From Oceanobacillus indicireducens (GTDB lineage Bacteria > Bacillota > Bacilli > Bacillales > Amphibacillaceae): DNA of 40,090 nt. The stretch covers positions 107,173-147,262 of the forward strand of contig NZ_BMOS01000006.1 of assembly GCF_014647195.1 (NCBI RefSeq), read 5' to 3'. The notes beneath the pieces are model-generated. The model was not told the DNA's origin and made no database searches. It saw only the letters and a list, made by a program, of their open reading frames with translations. Below are positions 17,747 to 26,465 of the stretch, in pieces. The first letter of the stretch is position 1. Each line of letters opens with the position of its first letter. The position numbers and the translations under genes were made by a program.

Positions 17747-18247
17747 CTATAATAATTTTGCCATATAATATTCATCCATGAACTCATCACCTATAAGCAA
17801 GGAATGCCTTTTGGTCCCTTCTATTTCAAACCCTGCTTTTCTATATAATGAAAGAGCTGTATCATTCTTCGTAACCACAGTTAATTCCAACCTTCGAATA
17901 TTCCTATCCCGTGCCCAACGATCCAACCGATAAAATAGTTTTGTACCAATTCCTTGTCCTCTCTTGGCTTGTAATATGCCGACAACGATATAAACGGAAT
18001 GCTTATTTCTTCGTGCCTTTCCACCTATTGCAAAAAGATAACCCACTAAATCCTGCTCCTTTTCTGCTACAAATATCGTAGAATTTTCACTTGCTTGTAT
18101 GCTTTTGATCATTTCCACTTGGCTCTCTGCCTGAACTTCTCTTTCACCAGATTCCCAGAGCATATATTTTGAATTTTTTTCGACTTCCTTTATAAGATTA
18201 GCTAATTTTTTTGCATCAGTTGTACTAGCTTTTCTAATAATCATCAC
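17747..18247 (-). CDS. GNAT-family N-acetyltransferase
   Basis: A 166-aa acetyl-CoA-dependent acyltransferase of the GNAT fold. The acetyl-CoA loop is visible as QAKRGQGIGTKL (motif A), followed by LTVVTKNDTALSLYRKAGFEIEG (motif B, typical of RimI-like enzymes). The substrate cannot be told from sequence. It is a single-gene unit with its own terminator and no functional link to the neighbouring ABC operon that I can see. Confidence 0.88.
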   Translation of the reverse strand: MMIIRKASTTDAKKLANLIKEVEKNSKYMLWESGEREVQAESQVEMIKSIQASENSTIFVAEKEQDLVGYLFAIGGKARRNKHSVYIVVGILQAKRGQGIGTKLFYRLDRWARDRNIRRLELTVVTKNDTALSLYRKAGFEIEGTKRHSLLIGDEFMDEYYMAKLL

Positions 18248-18409
18248 TTTCTCCCCTTAATTCTATATTTATTAATTATTCTAACTCAATTAATCTTACC
18301 ATATATTTCAAAACTAAATTCCTAGTTATTAATGGAATTAATCTTAAACAGTTAGAGGACTGGATTGCGATCAACCCAGTCCAATACTAAAGGCATTTTT
18401 TGTTACATG

Positions 18410-18569
18410 TTAATTTTTCTTTTGTACAGCAATCCAAATTTCGCTATAAACAAATAAATCCCCCGTAAATGAAATTTCATTTCAGGAGCCTCAACCAATT
18501 CATAATCTGATGAAGGGAGCCACTCAGAAACAATTCATATTTTTCAGCATCGCTTATTCCCTCCTTCAT
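18410..18569 (-). pseudogene. Frameshifted remnant of a GyrI-like/AraC effector-binding domain
   Basis: Three minus-strand frames together spell the end of a GyrI-like small-molecule-binding domain. ISDAEKYELFL runs in one frame, EWLPSSDYELVEAPEMKFH in the next and GDLFVYSEIWIAVQKKN plus stop in the third. One shift lies near 18520 and another at a run of G at about 18463. The pattern W-LPSS-YEL-APE-..-EIWIAV is typical of this domain. The N-terminal part is absent, so it is a decayed gene. Confidence 0.6.
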
Positions 18570-18683
18570 AAGATTATTATAATAACAATTGAAAACGAAT
18601 ACCCGAAAAATTAGAACCGGATATTGTCGGTTTAAAACACGAATAGCATTAACTAAATTTTAAAATAATTATTAAATTTTCTC

Positions 18684-18712
18684 TTGACATTTATACGAAA
18701 CCTATGTAGAGT
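18684..18712 (+). promoter_or_regulatory. SigA promoter upstream of the SAM riboswitch
   Basis: TTGACA (18684-18689) and TAGAGT (18707-18712) are 17 bases apart, about 30 bases before the riboswitch. Confidence 0.6.
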
Positions 18713-18742
18713 AAAAATTATCAAAATTAAATATGTAATTTT

Positions 18743-18841
18743 CTTATCTAGAGAGGTGGAGGGACTGGCCCTTTGATACCTCGGCAACAGACTTTTTGAA
18801 GCACTGTGCCAATTCCAGTAGCGTTAAGCTTGAAGATAAGA
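18743..18841 (+). ncRNA. SAM-I (S-box) riboswitch
   Basis: The conserved S-box core is present: CTTATC and GATAAG as the closing P1 stem, AGAGGTGGAGGGACTGGCCC, CTCGGCAACAG, GTGCCAATTCCAG and TTGAAGATAAG. It lies upstream of a homocysteine methyltransferase-like gene and directly before a terminator hairpin. By family knowledge, SAM binding favours the terminator and shuts the gene off when methionine/SAM is plentiful. Confidence 0.95.
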
Positions 18842-18864
18842 AGAGAAACTAGTAATGCGATTTA

Positions 18865-18895
18865 AACCTCTTCTTATATTAAGAAGGGGTTTTTA
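18865..18895 (+). terminator. Regulated terminator of the SAM riboswitch
   Basis: AACCTCTTCTTA pairs with TAAGAAGGGGTT, followed by TTTTATTATT. It lies between the S-box aptamer and the start codon, as expected for transcription attenuation. Confidence 0.8.
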
Positions 18896-18929
18896 TTATT
18901 TTATTACATATAAAACAGGAGGAGAAGAA

Positions 18930-19979
18930 ATGAAACGTACTCTAGAACAAAGGTTAAAAGAAGGAACAGTTATTGTTGGAGAAGGGTATTTGTTTGAATT
19001 GGAACGAAGGGGTTATTTACAAGCAGGGTCATTTGTACCGGAAGTGGCACTAGAAAACCCAGAAGCACTTAAACAAACCTATAGAGATTTTATGAATGCT
19101 GGATCTGATGTGATCTTAGCGTTTACGTATAATGGTCATCGAGAGAAGCTTCGCATTATTGGTAAAGAAGATTTATTAGAGCCGCTAAATCGGAGTGCAA
19201 TTCGGTTGGCAAAAGAAGTAGCCAAGGAACACCCGACAGAGGAAGCACTTGTTGCGGGAAATATTTCGAATACAAATATTTTTGATCCAAATAATCCAGC
19301 TTCCAAGGAAGAAGTGAGAAGTATTTTTGCAGAAATGGTGAAATGGTGTAAGGAAGAGGGCGTTGACTACATTGTTGGTGAAACATTTTATTATCATGAA
19401 GAAGCATTAATCGCCTTGGAAGAAATTCAAAAACAAGGTTTACCTGCAGTGATTACGTTAGCCTTATTTGCGGAGAACATTTTAAGAGATGGATATACGG
19501 CAGATGAATCATGTAAAATCCTTTCTGAAAAGGGGGCATTAGTAGTTGGTCTGAACTGCTTCCGCGGACCTGATACAATGCATTCATACTTAGTGGACAT
19601 CCGAAAAAATGTAGATGGCTATGTGGGCGCTCTACCACTTCCATATCGGACAACGGAAGAAAATCCGACATTCTTTAATTTGCCTGATGCCGGATGCAAT
19701 TGCACATTGCCTACGGAAACAACTTTCCCGACTGCACTTGATCCGCTTTACCATAATCGTTTCGAATTAGCGGAATGGGCAAAAGAGGCAAAAGAAATTG
19801 GTATTAATTATATCGGCTTATGTTGCGGTGCTTCACCTGCAATGCTAAGAGAAGTTGCAGAAGCTGTCGGAGTTGAAACAATAAATTCAAAATTCTCCCC
19901 GAACATGGAGAAACACTTTTTATTTGGTAATGATGAAACACTTAAAAAGCACAACACGGAATATCGTACAAAGGCATAA
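18930..19979 (+). CDS. Homocysteine S-methyltransferase, betaine-homocysteine methyltransferase-like
   Basis: A 349-aa methyltransferase related to BHMT. The N-terminus VIVGEGYLFELERRGYLQAG and the ENPEAL..YRDFMNAGSDV region follow the BHMT pattern. The three zinc cysteines are visible in GLNCFRG and GLCCGAS. It lacks the MTHFR half of YitJ and the folate/cobalamin domains of MetH, so betaine or S-methylmethionine is the likely methyl donor, consistent with betaine use in a halotolerant host. The frame is open from 18855, but that lies in the riboswitch expression platform; GGAGGAG seven bases upstream sets the start at 18930. SAM-I control places it in methionine synthesis. Confidence 0.85.
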   Translation: MKRTLEQRLKEGTVIVGEGYLFELERRGYLQAGSFVPEVALENPEALKQTYRDFMNAGSDVILAFTYNGHREKLRIIGKEDLLEPLNRSAIRLAKEVAKEHPTEEALVAGNISNTNIFDPNNPASKEEVRSIFAEMVKWCKEEGVDYIVGETFYYHEEALIALEEIQKQGLPAVITLALFAENILRDGYTADESCKILSEKGALVVGLNCFRGPDTMHSYLVDIRKNVDGYVGALPLPYRTTEENPTFFNLPDAGCNCTLPTETTFPTALDPLYHNRFELAEWAKEAKEIGINYIGLCCGASPAMLREVAEAVGVETINSKFSPNMEKHFLFGNDETLKKHNTEYRTKA

Positions 19980-20015
19980 TAAGATGACTGTTTTTTAATG
20001 AGTAACCCAACTTTA

Positions 20016-20060
20016 GCACTGTTAAATTCATAAAAATGCTCTACATCACTGTACAGAAGA
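20016..20060. repeat. Second copy of an IS-end-like repeat
   Basis: About 45 bp with GCACTGTTAAATTCATAAAA and CACTGTAC match 11728-11773 at most positions, with small indels. It lies between the methyltransferase and the terminator of the PASTA gene. It is probably a decayed IS end; no transposase is visible. Confidence 0.45.
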
Positions 20061-20106
20061 TAATAAGAAATGAAACAAGTTAACAATCAATCGATTTAAA
20101 TAAAAA

Positions 20107-20167
20107 AGCTTACCATACCGAAATGTATTTGCTACAGCCAGCACATTTCTTTCGGGTAGGGTAAGCT
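20107..20167 (-). terminator. Terminator of the ABC-PASTA operon, likely bidirectional
   Basis: A long hairpin pairs AGCTTACC and CCGAAATGT with ACATTT and CGGGTAGGGTAAGCT. Minus-strand transcription leaves it into TTTTTTAT. It lies 49 bp past the end of the PASTA gene. Confidence 0.8.
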
Positions 20168-20215
20168 CTCTCCTCATTTTAAATTTCGTAGTGCTTTTAA
20201 ACATGATGATTATAT

Positions 20216-21730
20216 TTATTCTTCGTCCACTTCAATATCTTCATCGACTACAGGGGCCTCCGGTTCATCATCAAAAAAGTCTGGCGGATTAGGTGGTGCG
20301 GAGGCATTATTACTAATACTGATTTCAACGGTATACGTCATTGGTACGAATTCATTGAATTTACTCATATTCACCACTGTTCCCTTTACTTCTGGAGAAT
20401 AGACATACTTGACTATATACTTAATATCAGCGCCTTTTGATTGATATTCATCAAAGAATAACCGTGGCAGATCTCCTTCCATTTGACCACGGAAATCAGC
20501 TAAATACGGCTTACCTAATGAATACGTAACAGTAACACCCTTATCATCTTGGTCCGTTAATTTGGTTTCCGCCTCAACGGATTGGGAAATGAATCTTCCA
20601 TAAGGTATGTCTGTATTGTATCTCTCTTTTACCGTCACATCTAAATCCGGGTAATTGCTAACTGCTTCCTCCGCAGTCAGTCCCCAAAAGTTTGGAACGA
20701 CCGTAGCTTTACCTACAGATACCTTCACTTTCATCTTATCTCGTTTTGCTACCTTTTCATCTGCAGCTTCACTTTGACTAATAATATGTTCTGGCTCGAT
20801 ACTGTCAGAGTCAGCTTCTTCATAAGTCATGTCAATTTCATTCGTTTCTGCCCACTTTTCCACTTCTTCTTTGGGCTTTCCTGTAAAGTCAGGTACCGTT
20901 ATATTCTTTTCAAAAACTTCCTTTCCTTTTGAATAATAGACGGCTGCACTGTGTTTACGTTGATATTCCGCCTCATCGACCCCACTATCCCGGATCGTAG
21001 TCTTAATATATTCCCCTTCTTCAAGGTCATCACTATACTCTGTAACCAATTGCAGGTTTTCCGCTTTATTTTCGTCAATCCAATTCCGTGCTTCCTCCTG
21101 GCTCATTTCCGAAAAGTCTGGGAGCGGTATAACCTCTTCTGGATCTGGTCCCAAGCTGCTCGTTAACTCTAGAGTCTTCCCTTTCCGTATTTTATCCCCA
21201 GCAGCTACACTTTGCTCAAAAACCTGATTGGCATCATATTCCATATTATACTCCTGGTTTAATTCAATTTCGACATCATTCTCACCTGCCCATTCCCGGG
21301 CCACGGATACAGACTCTCCTACAAAGTCTTCAACCTTCACATGGACAAGCAGATAATAGATGAAGAAAATCAAACCACAAGCTAAAACGGATCCTGAAAT
21401 AATCAGCCACATCCGACGTCTCTTTTTTCTTCGGTAGTCCAGATCAATTTCCACTTCTTCTTCGGCATCCCGCTGTCGGCTGTTCCGTGTAGGGGAAGGC
21501 GCCCGCGGAGGATCGGTCTCAAGTTCAGATTTGTTATCTTCTATTTCCGAAGCAGGCGCTTGGTTTTCTTGGTTTTCCTGGTTTTCTCGTTTTTCCGGCA
21601 ACTCTGTTTCTTCTTGATTCTCTGTTTGCCTATCTTGCTCCTCTTTTACTTGTTTATCTTTATCTTCCTCTTGCTCATTCAGCATATCTTGATACTTATC
21701 TTTATTAAATTTTGATAAAAAATCACTCAT
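20216..21730 (-). CDS. PASTA-domain membrane protein without kinase domain
   Basis: A 504-aa single-pass protein. Residues 1-100 are very acidic and Gln/Glu-rich; a basic stop (YRRKKRRR) precedes one membrane helix (about 108-128). The outside part holds about four PASTA-type repeats (DFVGESVSVAREWAGEND, PDFSEMSQEEARNWIDEN, VPDFTGKPKEEVEKWAE, VPNFWGLTAEEAVSNYPD) and an acidic tail. PASTA domains bind muropeptides or beta-lactams in PrkC-type kinases and PBPs; here no kinase or PBP domain is present. It overlaps the ABC ATPase gene by 8 bp (ATGAGTGA), so the two are coupled. A GTG 15 bp upstream is an alternative start. Its role as a wall-sensing accessory subunit is inference. Confidence 0.82.
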   Translation of the reverse strand: MSDFLSKFNKDKYQDMLNEQEEDKDKQVKEEQDRQTENQEETELPEKRENQENQENQAPASEIEDNKSELETDPPRAPSPTRNSRQRDAEEEVEIDLDYRRKKRRRMWLIISGSVLACGLIFFIYYLLVHVKVEDFVGESVSVAREWAGENDVEIELNQEYNMEYDANQVFEQSVAAGDKIRKGKTLELTSSLGPDPEEVIPLPDFSEMSQEEARNWIDENKAENLQLVTEYSDDLEEGEYIKTTIRDSGVDEAEYQRKHSAAVYYSKGKEVFEKNITVPDFTGKPKEEVEKWAETNEIDMTYEEADSDSIEPEHIISQSEAADEKVAKRDKMKVKVSVGKATVVPNFWGLTAEEAVSNYPDLDVTVKERYNTDIPYGRFISQSVEAETKLTDQDDKGVTVTYSLGKPYLADFRGQMEGDLPRLFFDEYQSKGADIKYIVKYVYSPEVKGTVVNMSKFNEFVPMTYTVEISISNNASAPPNPPDFFDDEPEAPVVDEDIEVDEE

Positions 21731-22397
21731 AAGAAGATAGTACACCTTTCCTTAGCAAGTAAGCCTGATCCGATTGCACTGCAATTTCATTGGAGTGCGT
21801 TACGACAACGACACATTTATCATGTTCGTGTGCCATTTTCTTAAAGATATCAATGATTTCCTGCTCCATCTCTTCATCCAAGTTCCCCGTCGGTTCATCG
21901 GCAAGAATCAACTCTACGTTCGTCGCCAGCGCGCGGGCAATCGCCACACGTTGCTGCTCTCCCCCGGAAAGCTTGTTAACCGGACGATCGGCTTTACTTT
22001 GTACAATCCCGATATAATCTAGTAAATTATATGCAACTGTTTTTACATCTTCCGGAATGTCATTTTCTGTAATTGACATCGGAATCAACACATTTTCCAC
22101 CGCAGTGAAGGTCGGGATTAAATTATAGCTTTGAAAAATAATACCGACATTATTACGGCGATACTTTTCATAGCCTATTTTCTTAATATCTTCATCATTA
22201 AACAAAACGGTCCCGCCATGCGGTGAATCCAAAGCACTGAGTAGGGATAAAAGAGTCGTTTTCCCTGAACCGGATTGCCCTAAAATCGTGTAGAACTTCC
22301 CCTTTTCAAAAGAAACAGATGTGTCTTTCAATATATAACGACGCTTGTCACCATCTTGATAATAATAATTTAAATCTTTCGCTTCTAATATCATCAT
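21723..22397 (-). CDS. ABC transporter ATP-binding protein, LolD/MacB type
   Basis: A 224-aa ATPase with Walker [13 protein letters not shown]-loop [18 protein letters not shown], signature [15 protein letters not shown], Walker [12 protein letters not shown] and an H-loop VVTHS. This is the MacB/LolD/FtsE class, which drives mechanotransmission permeases of the FtsX type rather than classical import. Its partner permease is 12 bp upstream, and the PASTA protein gene overlaps its 3' end. Confidence 0.92.
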   Translation of the reverse strand: MMILEAKDLNYYYQDGDKRRYILKDTSVSFEKGKFYTILGQSGSGKTTLLSLLSALDSPHGGTVLFNDEDIKKIGYEKYRRNNVGIIFQSYNLIPTFTAVENVLIPMSITENDIPEDVKTVAYNLLDYIGIVQSKADRPVNKLSGGEQQRVAIARALATNVELILADEPTGNLDEEMEQEIIDIFKKMAHEHDKCVVVVTHSNEIAVQSDQAYLLRKGVLSSYE

Positions 22398-22409
22398 TTC
22401 ACCCCTCCA

Positions 22410-23879
22410 TTACATCAGTATTTTCTTTGGATTCAACCGTAAAATATAAACAAGCGGAATAACCGTTGAAATTAAAATCGTTAACAGTCCAATTCCATAG
22501 AAGATAAGAATATAGCTTGAATTAAGGCTTACCTCATATGAATCCAAGACATCTTCTGTTGTTAGATTCGTCTGGATTTCACTAAAATACATCATTTCAT
22601 CTTGAGATGTATTATGATCAGCTTTCATCATCGTATCGGATACCTGTCCGGCTATGAAGTTACCGCTGAATAGGGATAGCGTAATCCCAATTAAAGCAAC
22701 AACCATTACTTCGATCAGTATTTGCCCGACAACGCGACCCCGTCGTTCCCCTAAAGATAAATAGATTCCTAGTTCACGTTTCCGGTCTCTCAAGAATAGT
22801 AGAACTACTAAACCAATAATCAGCACCGTTGCAATGACGGCAGCCGCTAGTACATATTTTGCTAGTTTCGACATCGACTCTACCGGACCGGCAATACTAT
22901 CATACTGATCCGTAGCACTGACTACTGTATAAAGCTTCGGCAGTAATGGAGCTACCTCTTCTTCAAATGCTTCACTATCTTCCGGATTATTTAAGACGAA
23001 CATTGGAGTGTAATATTCAAAGGAACTATCTTCCCCTTCCGCCTCCATCATCTCCGCAAATTCTTCATCTGACTTCAATAGCTCTTCCCAATAATATTCG
23101 GTTTCACTACGGACAATCTCATTTGGGACGTAGATTGTATTTTGGTAATCCATATCCATGAAATCGAACATTCCATCTTCTGAATCTTCCCCTGCATCTT
23201 CCTTCAGTGTTTGAGATTCAAATAAGCCGATTACTTCCAATACTACATCACGGGAAGTAACTATTTCCTCTTCACCGGTCTCATCATCATAAGTAAAGAC
23301 CATATTGGATAACGTAAAGGTATCGCCCACATGCAGATTATTTAATTCTGCTAATTTTTGCGAAATAATGGCGACAGAAGTACCGTTTTCCACTTCTTCC
23401 TCGTTAAAGACGCGTCCATCAACTAATTTCGCCTTCTCTTCTTCAAAATCAAGAACAGGAGCATAGTTAATTCCTTTCATCATAAAGTCCATACTCGGGC
23501 CAAATTGAACTAAATCTTCCATATCTTCACCCTGATAACTCTCAATACTCTCTGACCCTAGAGAGGTGGACATATTATAATCATAATATTTCACATAGGA
23601 GAGCTCACCAATTTGTTTTATCAAATCGATATCAATGTCTTCAATTTCCGTTTCCATCAATTCCGCTTCACTGAGAGCATCGAGCTCTTCATAATCAATC
23701 TCAACCGTCGCAGCAGCGCCAAGTCTCTCTTTGATATTCGACTCCACATTACTAGTTGCTTGCTGGATGGAAATTGCCCCCGATATTAAATTTCCCAATA
23801 TAAAGATAACAGCCAATAAAATTAATGATTTCCCCTTGTTTCTAGTAATACCTAAAAATCCCCGTTTAATAAAATTCAT
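22410..23879 (-). CDS. ABC transporter permease, MacB/FtsX type
   Basis: A 489-aa permease with one N-terminal membrane helix (about 15-38), a large extracytoplasmic domain of some 300 residues that is very rich in Glu and Asp, and three C-terminal helices forming the FtsX domain (AKYVLAAAVIATVLIIGLVV, GRVVGQILIEVMVVALIGI, the last helix near the end). A GTG at 23894 opens the frame, but GAGGGGG lies between it and the ATG at 23879, which is the likely start. First gene of a three-gene operon with the ATPase and the PASTA protein. Confidence 0.88.
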   Translation of the reverse strand: MNFIKRGFLGITRNKGKSLILLAVIFILGNLISGAISIQQATSNVESNIKERLGAAATVEIDYEELDALSEAELMETEIEDIDIDLIKQIGELSYVKYYDYNMSTSLGSESIESYQGEDMEDLVQFGPSMDFMMKGINYAPVLDFEEEKAKLVDGRVFNEEEVENGTSVAIISQKLAELNNLHVGDTFTLSNMVFTYDDETGEEEIVTSRDVVLEVIGLFESQTLKEDAGEDSEDGMFDFMDMDYQNTIYVPNEIVRSETEYYWEELLKSDEEFAEMMEAEGEDSSFEYYTPMFVLNNPEDSEAFEEEVAPLLPKLYTVVSATDQYDSIAGPVESMSKLAKYVLAAAVIATVLIIGLVVLLFLRDRKRELGIYLSLGERRGRVVGQILIEVMVVALIGITLSLFSGNFIAGQVSDTMMKADHNTSQDEMMYFSEIQTNLTTEDVLDSYEVSLNSSYILIFYGIGLLTILISTVIPLVYILRLNPKKILM

Positions 23880-23997
23880 TACAAACCCCCTCACTTCATA
23901 TTTTTTCCCTTTTAATTTTCTAAAAAAAGTAAACTTATGTATCTAGTATATAGAACTATTACCTATTATCCAACAACATTTTTCATTTATCTTAAAA

Positions 23998-24037
23998 AAA
24001 CTCCTCAAGGAGAGATTGCTCTAACCTTTAGGAGTTT
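23998..24037 (-). terminator. Terminator of the DUF421 gene
   Basis: AAACTCCT pairs with AGGAGTTT, and AAGG/CCTT extends the stem. On the minus strand the hairpin runs into TTTTTTT. It lies 17 bp past the true, out-of-frame stop of the DUF421 gene at 24054. Confidence 0.75.
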
Positions 24038-24053
24038 AGTTTCTTTCACTATA

Positions 24054-24155
24054 TTATTTGTATGTAAAAATTTTCACCTCATCATTACTGTCGATCGTTG
24101 CTAATAGAATTTCCTTTAAATCAACTGCAAACAATGCATGAATTTTTTCTTCAAC
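24054..24155 (-). pseudogene. Out-of-frame C-terminal end of the DUF421 gene
   Basis: The minus-strand frame reads VEEKIHALFAVDLKEILLA, then TIDSNDEVKIFTYK and a stop. This is the usual hydrophilic end of YetF/DUF421 proteins and directly continues the upstream frame, but shifted by one base. The shift lies close to 24156-24170 (GATGAGATCTGG). The main frame instead stops early at 24116. Confidence 0.75.
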
Positions 24156-24766
24156 CAGATCTCATCTTTTCCAAATTGATTAAGTGTTTCAACATCAATC
24201 TGTCCTTCTTTAACAATTGGCATGGGAAAAAATAATGGTTTAACAGCAATTTGCATGTCCGTTGGAGTAACTGTGTTATACTGCGAAAATAAAAACACGG
24301 ATAAACTGCCGCCTGGTTCCCATAATGCAAGAGAAACTTTATTAATATCATCTATTTTTTGCTTTCTTAATTCTGATAATAAAACATCGAGTGAGATTCT
24401 TGCTTTTAATAAACCTTTATAAATAATTTGTCCGTTTTTAATAAGCGGAATTGGGGTTGGTTCAAGGAACTTCCGCAGCGCTCTCCATTTTAAACTTAAA
24501 TATACACCCACCGTATACAGTATTACTAATACAGATATCGTGATCATCGAACCTTTTAACCCTAGTTGCTCATCAGATAAAGGGTGTGCAATAATATTCC
24601 CAATTAATAAAGCCATCATAAAATCAATTAATCTTAACTGGGATATGGATCGTTGCCCCATTATTTTAGCCACGATTAACAGAAAGAAAAACGCAACAAT
24701 TGCTCTTAGGACCCATTGTATAAAATTAAGAGACTCTTGTTCACCAAAAAACTCCAAATCATTCAC
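24116..24766 (-). CDS. DUF421/YetF-family membrane protein, frameshifted near its 3' end
   Basis: A membrane protein with three N-terminal helices (about 18-105) and a cytoplasmic alpha/beta domain. Family signs are RAIVAFFFLLIVAKIMGQR, the SQLRLIDFMMALLIGNIIA segment, KNGQIIYKGLLKARISLDVLLSELRKQ and LFFPMPIVKEGQID. The frame ends at 216 aa with unrelated residues (LKKKFMHCLQLI). The normal ending is found in another frame, so the intact protein would be about 238 aa. Either a real frameshift mutation or a base error is possible. Function of the family is poorly known; Bacillus relatives are expressed in spores or under stress. Confidence 0.82.
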   Translation of the reverse strand: MNDLEFFGEQESLNFIQWVLRAIVAFFFLLIVAKIMGQRSISQLRLIDFMMALLIGNIIAHPLSDEQLGLKGSMITISVLVILYTVGVYLSLKWRALRKFLEPTPIPLIKNGQIIYKGLLKARISLDVLLSELRKQKIDDINKVSLALWEPGGSLSVFLFSQYNTVTPTDMQIAVKPLFFPMPIVKEGQIDVETLNQFGKDEIWLKKKFMHCLQLI

Positions 24767-24863
24767 GCCCTCGGTCTTAAGTTTTCATTTGTTATTATTA
24801 CCTGTAAGCCTTATTCCCAATATTTACATGGGAGCAAGGCTGCTTTGAAACCAATTATCTAAT

Positions 24864-26339
24864 TTATTGAACAATTAACCCGAGCACAAACTCCTTCATA
24901 TCCACAAAGCGCGGAAAGACAGGTTTTTCGTTTGTACCTGCAATTACCAATGGTACCAGCGATTCTTGTCTGTGTAAGGAACCATGTGCTGCACCTGAAA
25001 GATGAGCTGGTGTAGATTGGGCTTTAAATTCACAGCCCGGTTTCGCATTTACCACAATAAATCTTCCCTTATGAGAGTGTAAAGCACCATATAAACGTGC
25101 TAACGCATCCGGATAATCTCCATAGGACAATACTTTATCATTCGACAACGTCAATTGAAGAAGCTCATGATTTCCGTGCACGTTCCATGTTTGATTATAT
25201 ACATCTCTATACTCCCCATCCCGGCTATATCGCAAGGAACCTTTTCTCATTCCCGATTCAATGTTTACGGAAGCCCCATCGTCGTTCTTCCAAGCAATGA
25301 TATCGATACGGTGATCCTTTTTTAACCTTTCGATAATAGGAGCCAATAAGAGATTCTCATTCAGCACATAAATATAAGCCATACGCTGATTCACACTAAA
25401 AGCTAGCTGATCTTTTTTATGTACTGGACGTTCAATCCGCGCTATGCGGTAACTTTTCAGCAGTTTACGTAAGTCAATAACAACATCTCGATGTTTGGTA
25501 CCTGTTGCAGCATGACCGTTATCCCCAATAATCAGCCATACATTCTGATTAAGCGCTTCTTCCCAACTTGAATATAAATTCAATGTTTTTTGTATTTCTT
25601 TATCTATTTTCGTAATGCCCTTTATACCCAGCGGACCTTTAAAATGAATACGGGCGTCCATATCCTGAAAAATACAGAAAGTAAACAAAGGAAGTTTATT
25701 TTTACGAATTAAATACCGAAGTTCCCTTGCTGTATATTTACGATTTCCTGCAGCTATCTGGGTTGGAAAACTCCATGACCTTAATTTTGAAAAAGTCCCT
25801 AACGAGAAAATAGAAGGGCCTTCAGCTGTCCACTTGCCATCTTCAAAATGAGTCAACGTGCTAAGCAGCCGTGGCACACGCAAACGTTTAGGGGTATTTC
25901 CACGATAGACAAAAGAATTAATAGAAGCCGAGGGAATTCCCAGCGCAGCCAATTCTTCGTAAATGGTGGTGACTTCATCACTCAAATGATCATGGTTCAA
26001 GCGATACAGCATATTATGAACAGATTTTCGCATTCCCATCCGAAATGTTTCCCGAAAGCCCGTACCGTAATTAATGAACTGCTTTTCCGAATCATCGAAC
26101 CAGTTCAACCCCGGTATATGATGTTTATCCGCATATGTACCTGTCAAAAGGCTACTGTCTATGGTTACAGACATCGTTGGAAACGAGGTTACCATATTGG
26201 ATATGTAATTACCGTTTTCCATTAAAAACTGTAAAGCGGGAGCGCGCCCTGTTTGGGCAGCTACCTCCAATGGCCCACTCATCAACGAATCGATATTTAA
26301 TAAAATAACTGGTTTTCGTAAAGATCGAGCTGCTTTCAT
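24864..26339 (-). CDS. Type I phosphodiesterase / nucleotide pyrophosphatase family protein
   Basis: A 491-aa member of the alkaline phosphatase superfamily. The N-terminal metal site is LLNIDSLMSGPL; the nucleophile threonine lies in SFPTMSVTID; later metal ligands fit DMDARIH, IGDNGHAATGT and the HLSGAAHGSLH region. No signal peptide is visible, so it should act in the cytoplasm. Substrate unknown; family members cleave phosphodiester or phosphonate bonds. It is transcribed alone, with a long repeat-filled gap upstream. Confidence 0.8.
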   Translation of the reverse strand: MKAARSLRKPVILLNIDSLMSGPLEVAAQTGRAPALQFLMENGNYISNMVTSFPTMSVTIDSSLLTGTYADKHHIPGLNWFDDSEKQFINYGTGFRETFRMGMRKSVHNMLYRLNHDHLSDEVTTIYEELAALGIPSASINSFVYRGNTPKRLRVPRLLSTLTHFEDGKWTAEGPSIFSLGTFSKLRSWSFPTQIAAGNRKYTARELRYLIRKNKLPLFTFCIFQDMDARIHFKGPLGIKGITKIDKEIQKTLNLYSSWEEALNQNVWLIIGDNGHAATGTKHRDVVIDLRKLLKSYRIARIERPVHKKDQLAFSVNQRMAYIYVLNENLLLAPIIERLKKDHRIDIIAWKNDDGASVNIESGMRKGSLRYSRDGEYRDVYNQTWNVHGNHELLQLTLSNDKVLSYGDYPDALARLYGALHSHKGRFIVVNAKPGCEFKAQSTPAHLSGAAHGSLHRQESLVPLVIAGTNEKPVFPRFVDMKEFVLGLIVQ

Positions 26340-26465
26340 ATCCCATTCATCCTCATCACGTTTGTTTGCGGAAAAATAAAATTAGGAGTTACTACTCCCT
26401 AGAAAATATTGTATCCTTTTGCGGATAAAATTATCCCATTGTTCCTGCGTATCTTTGTGAATAAT

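Noticed and set aside
19808-20086. 92-aa minus-strand frame
   Set aside because: It overlaps the end of the methyltransferase gene antisense and the IS-end repeat; composition is not protein-like.
25848-26225. 125-aa plus-strand frame
   Set aside because: It is antisense to the phosphodiesterase gene, without ribosome binding site or motif.
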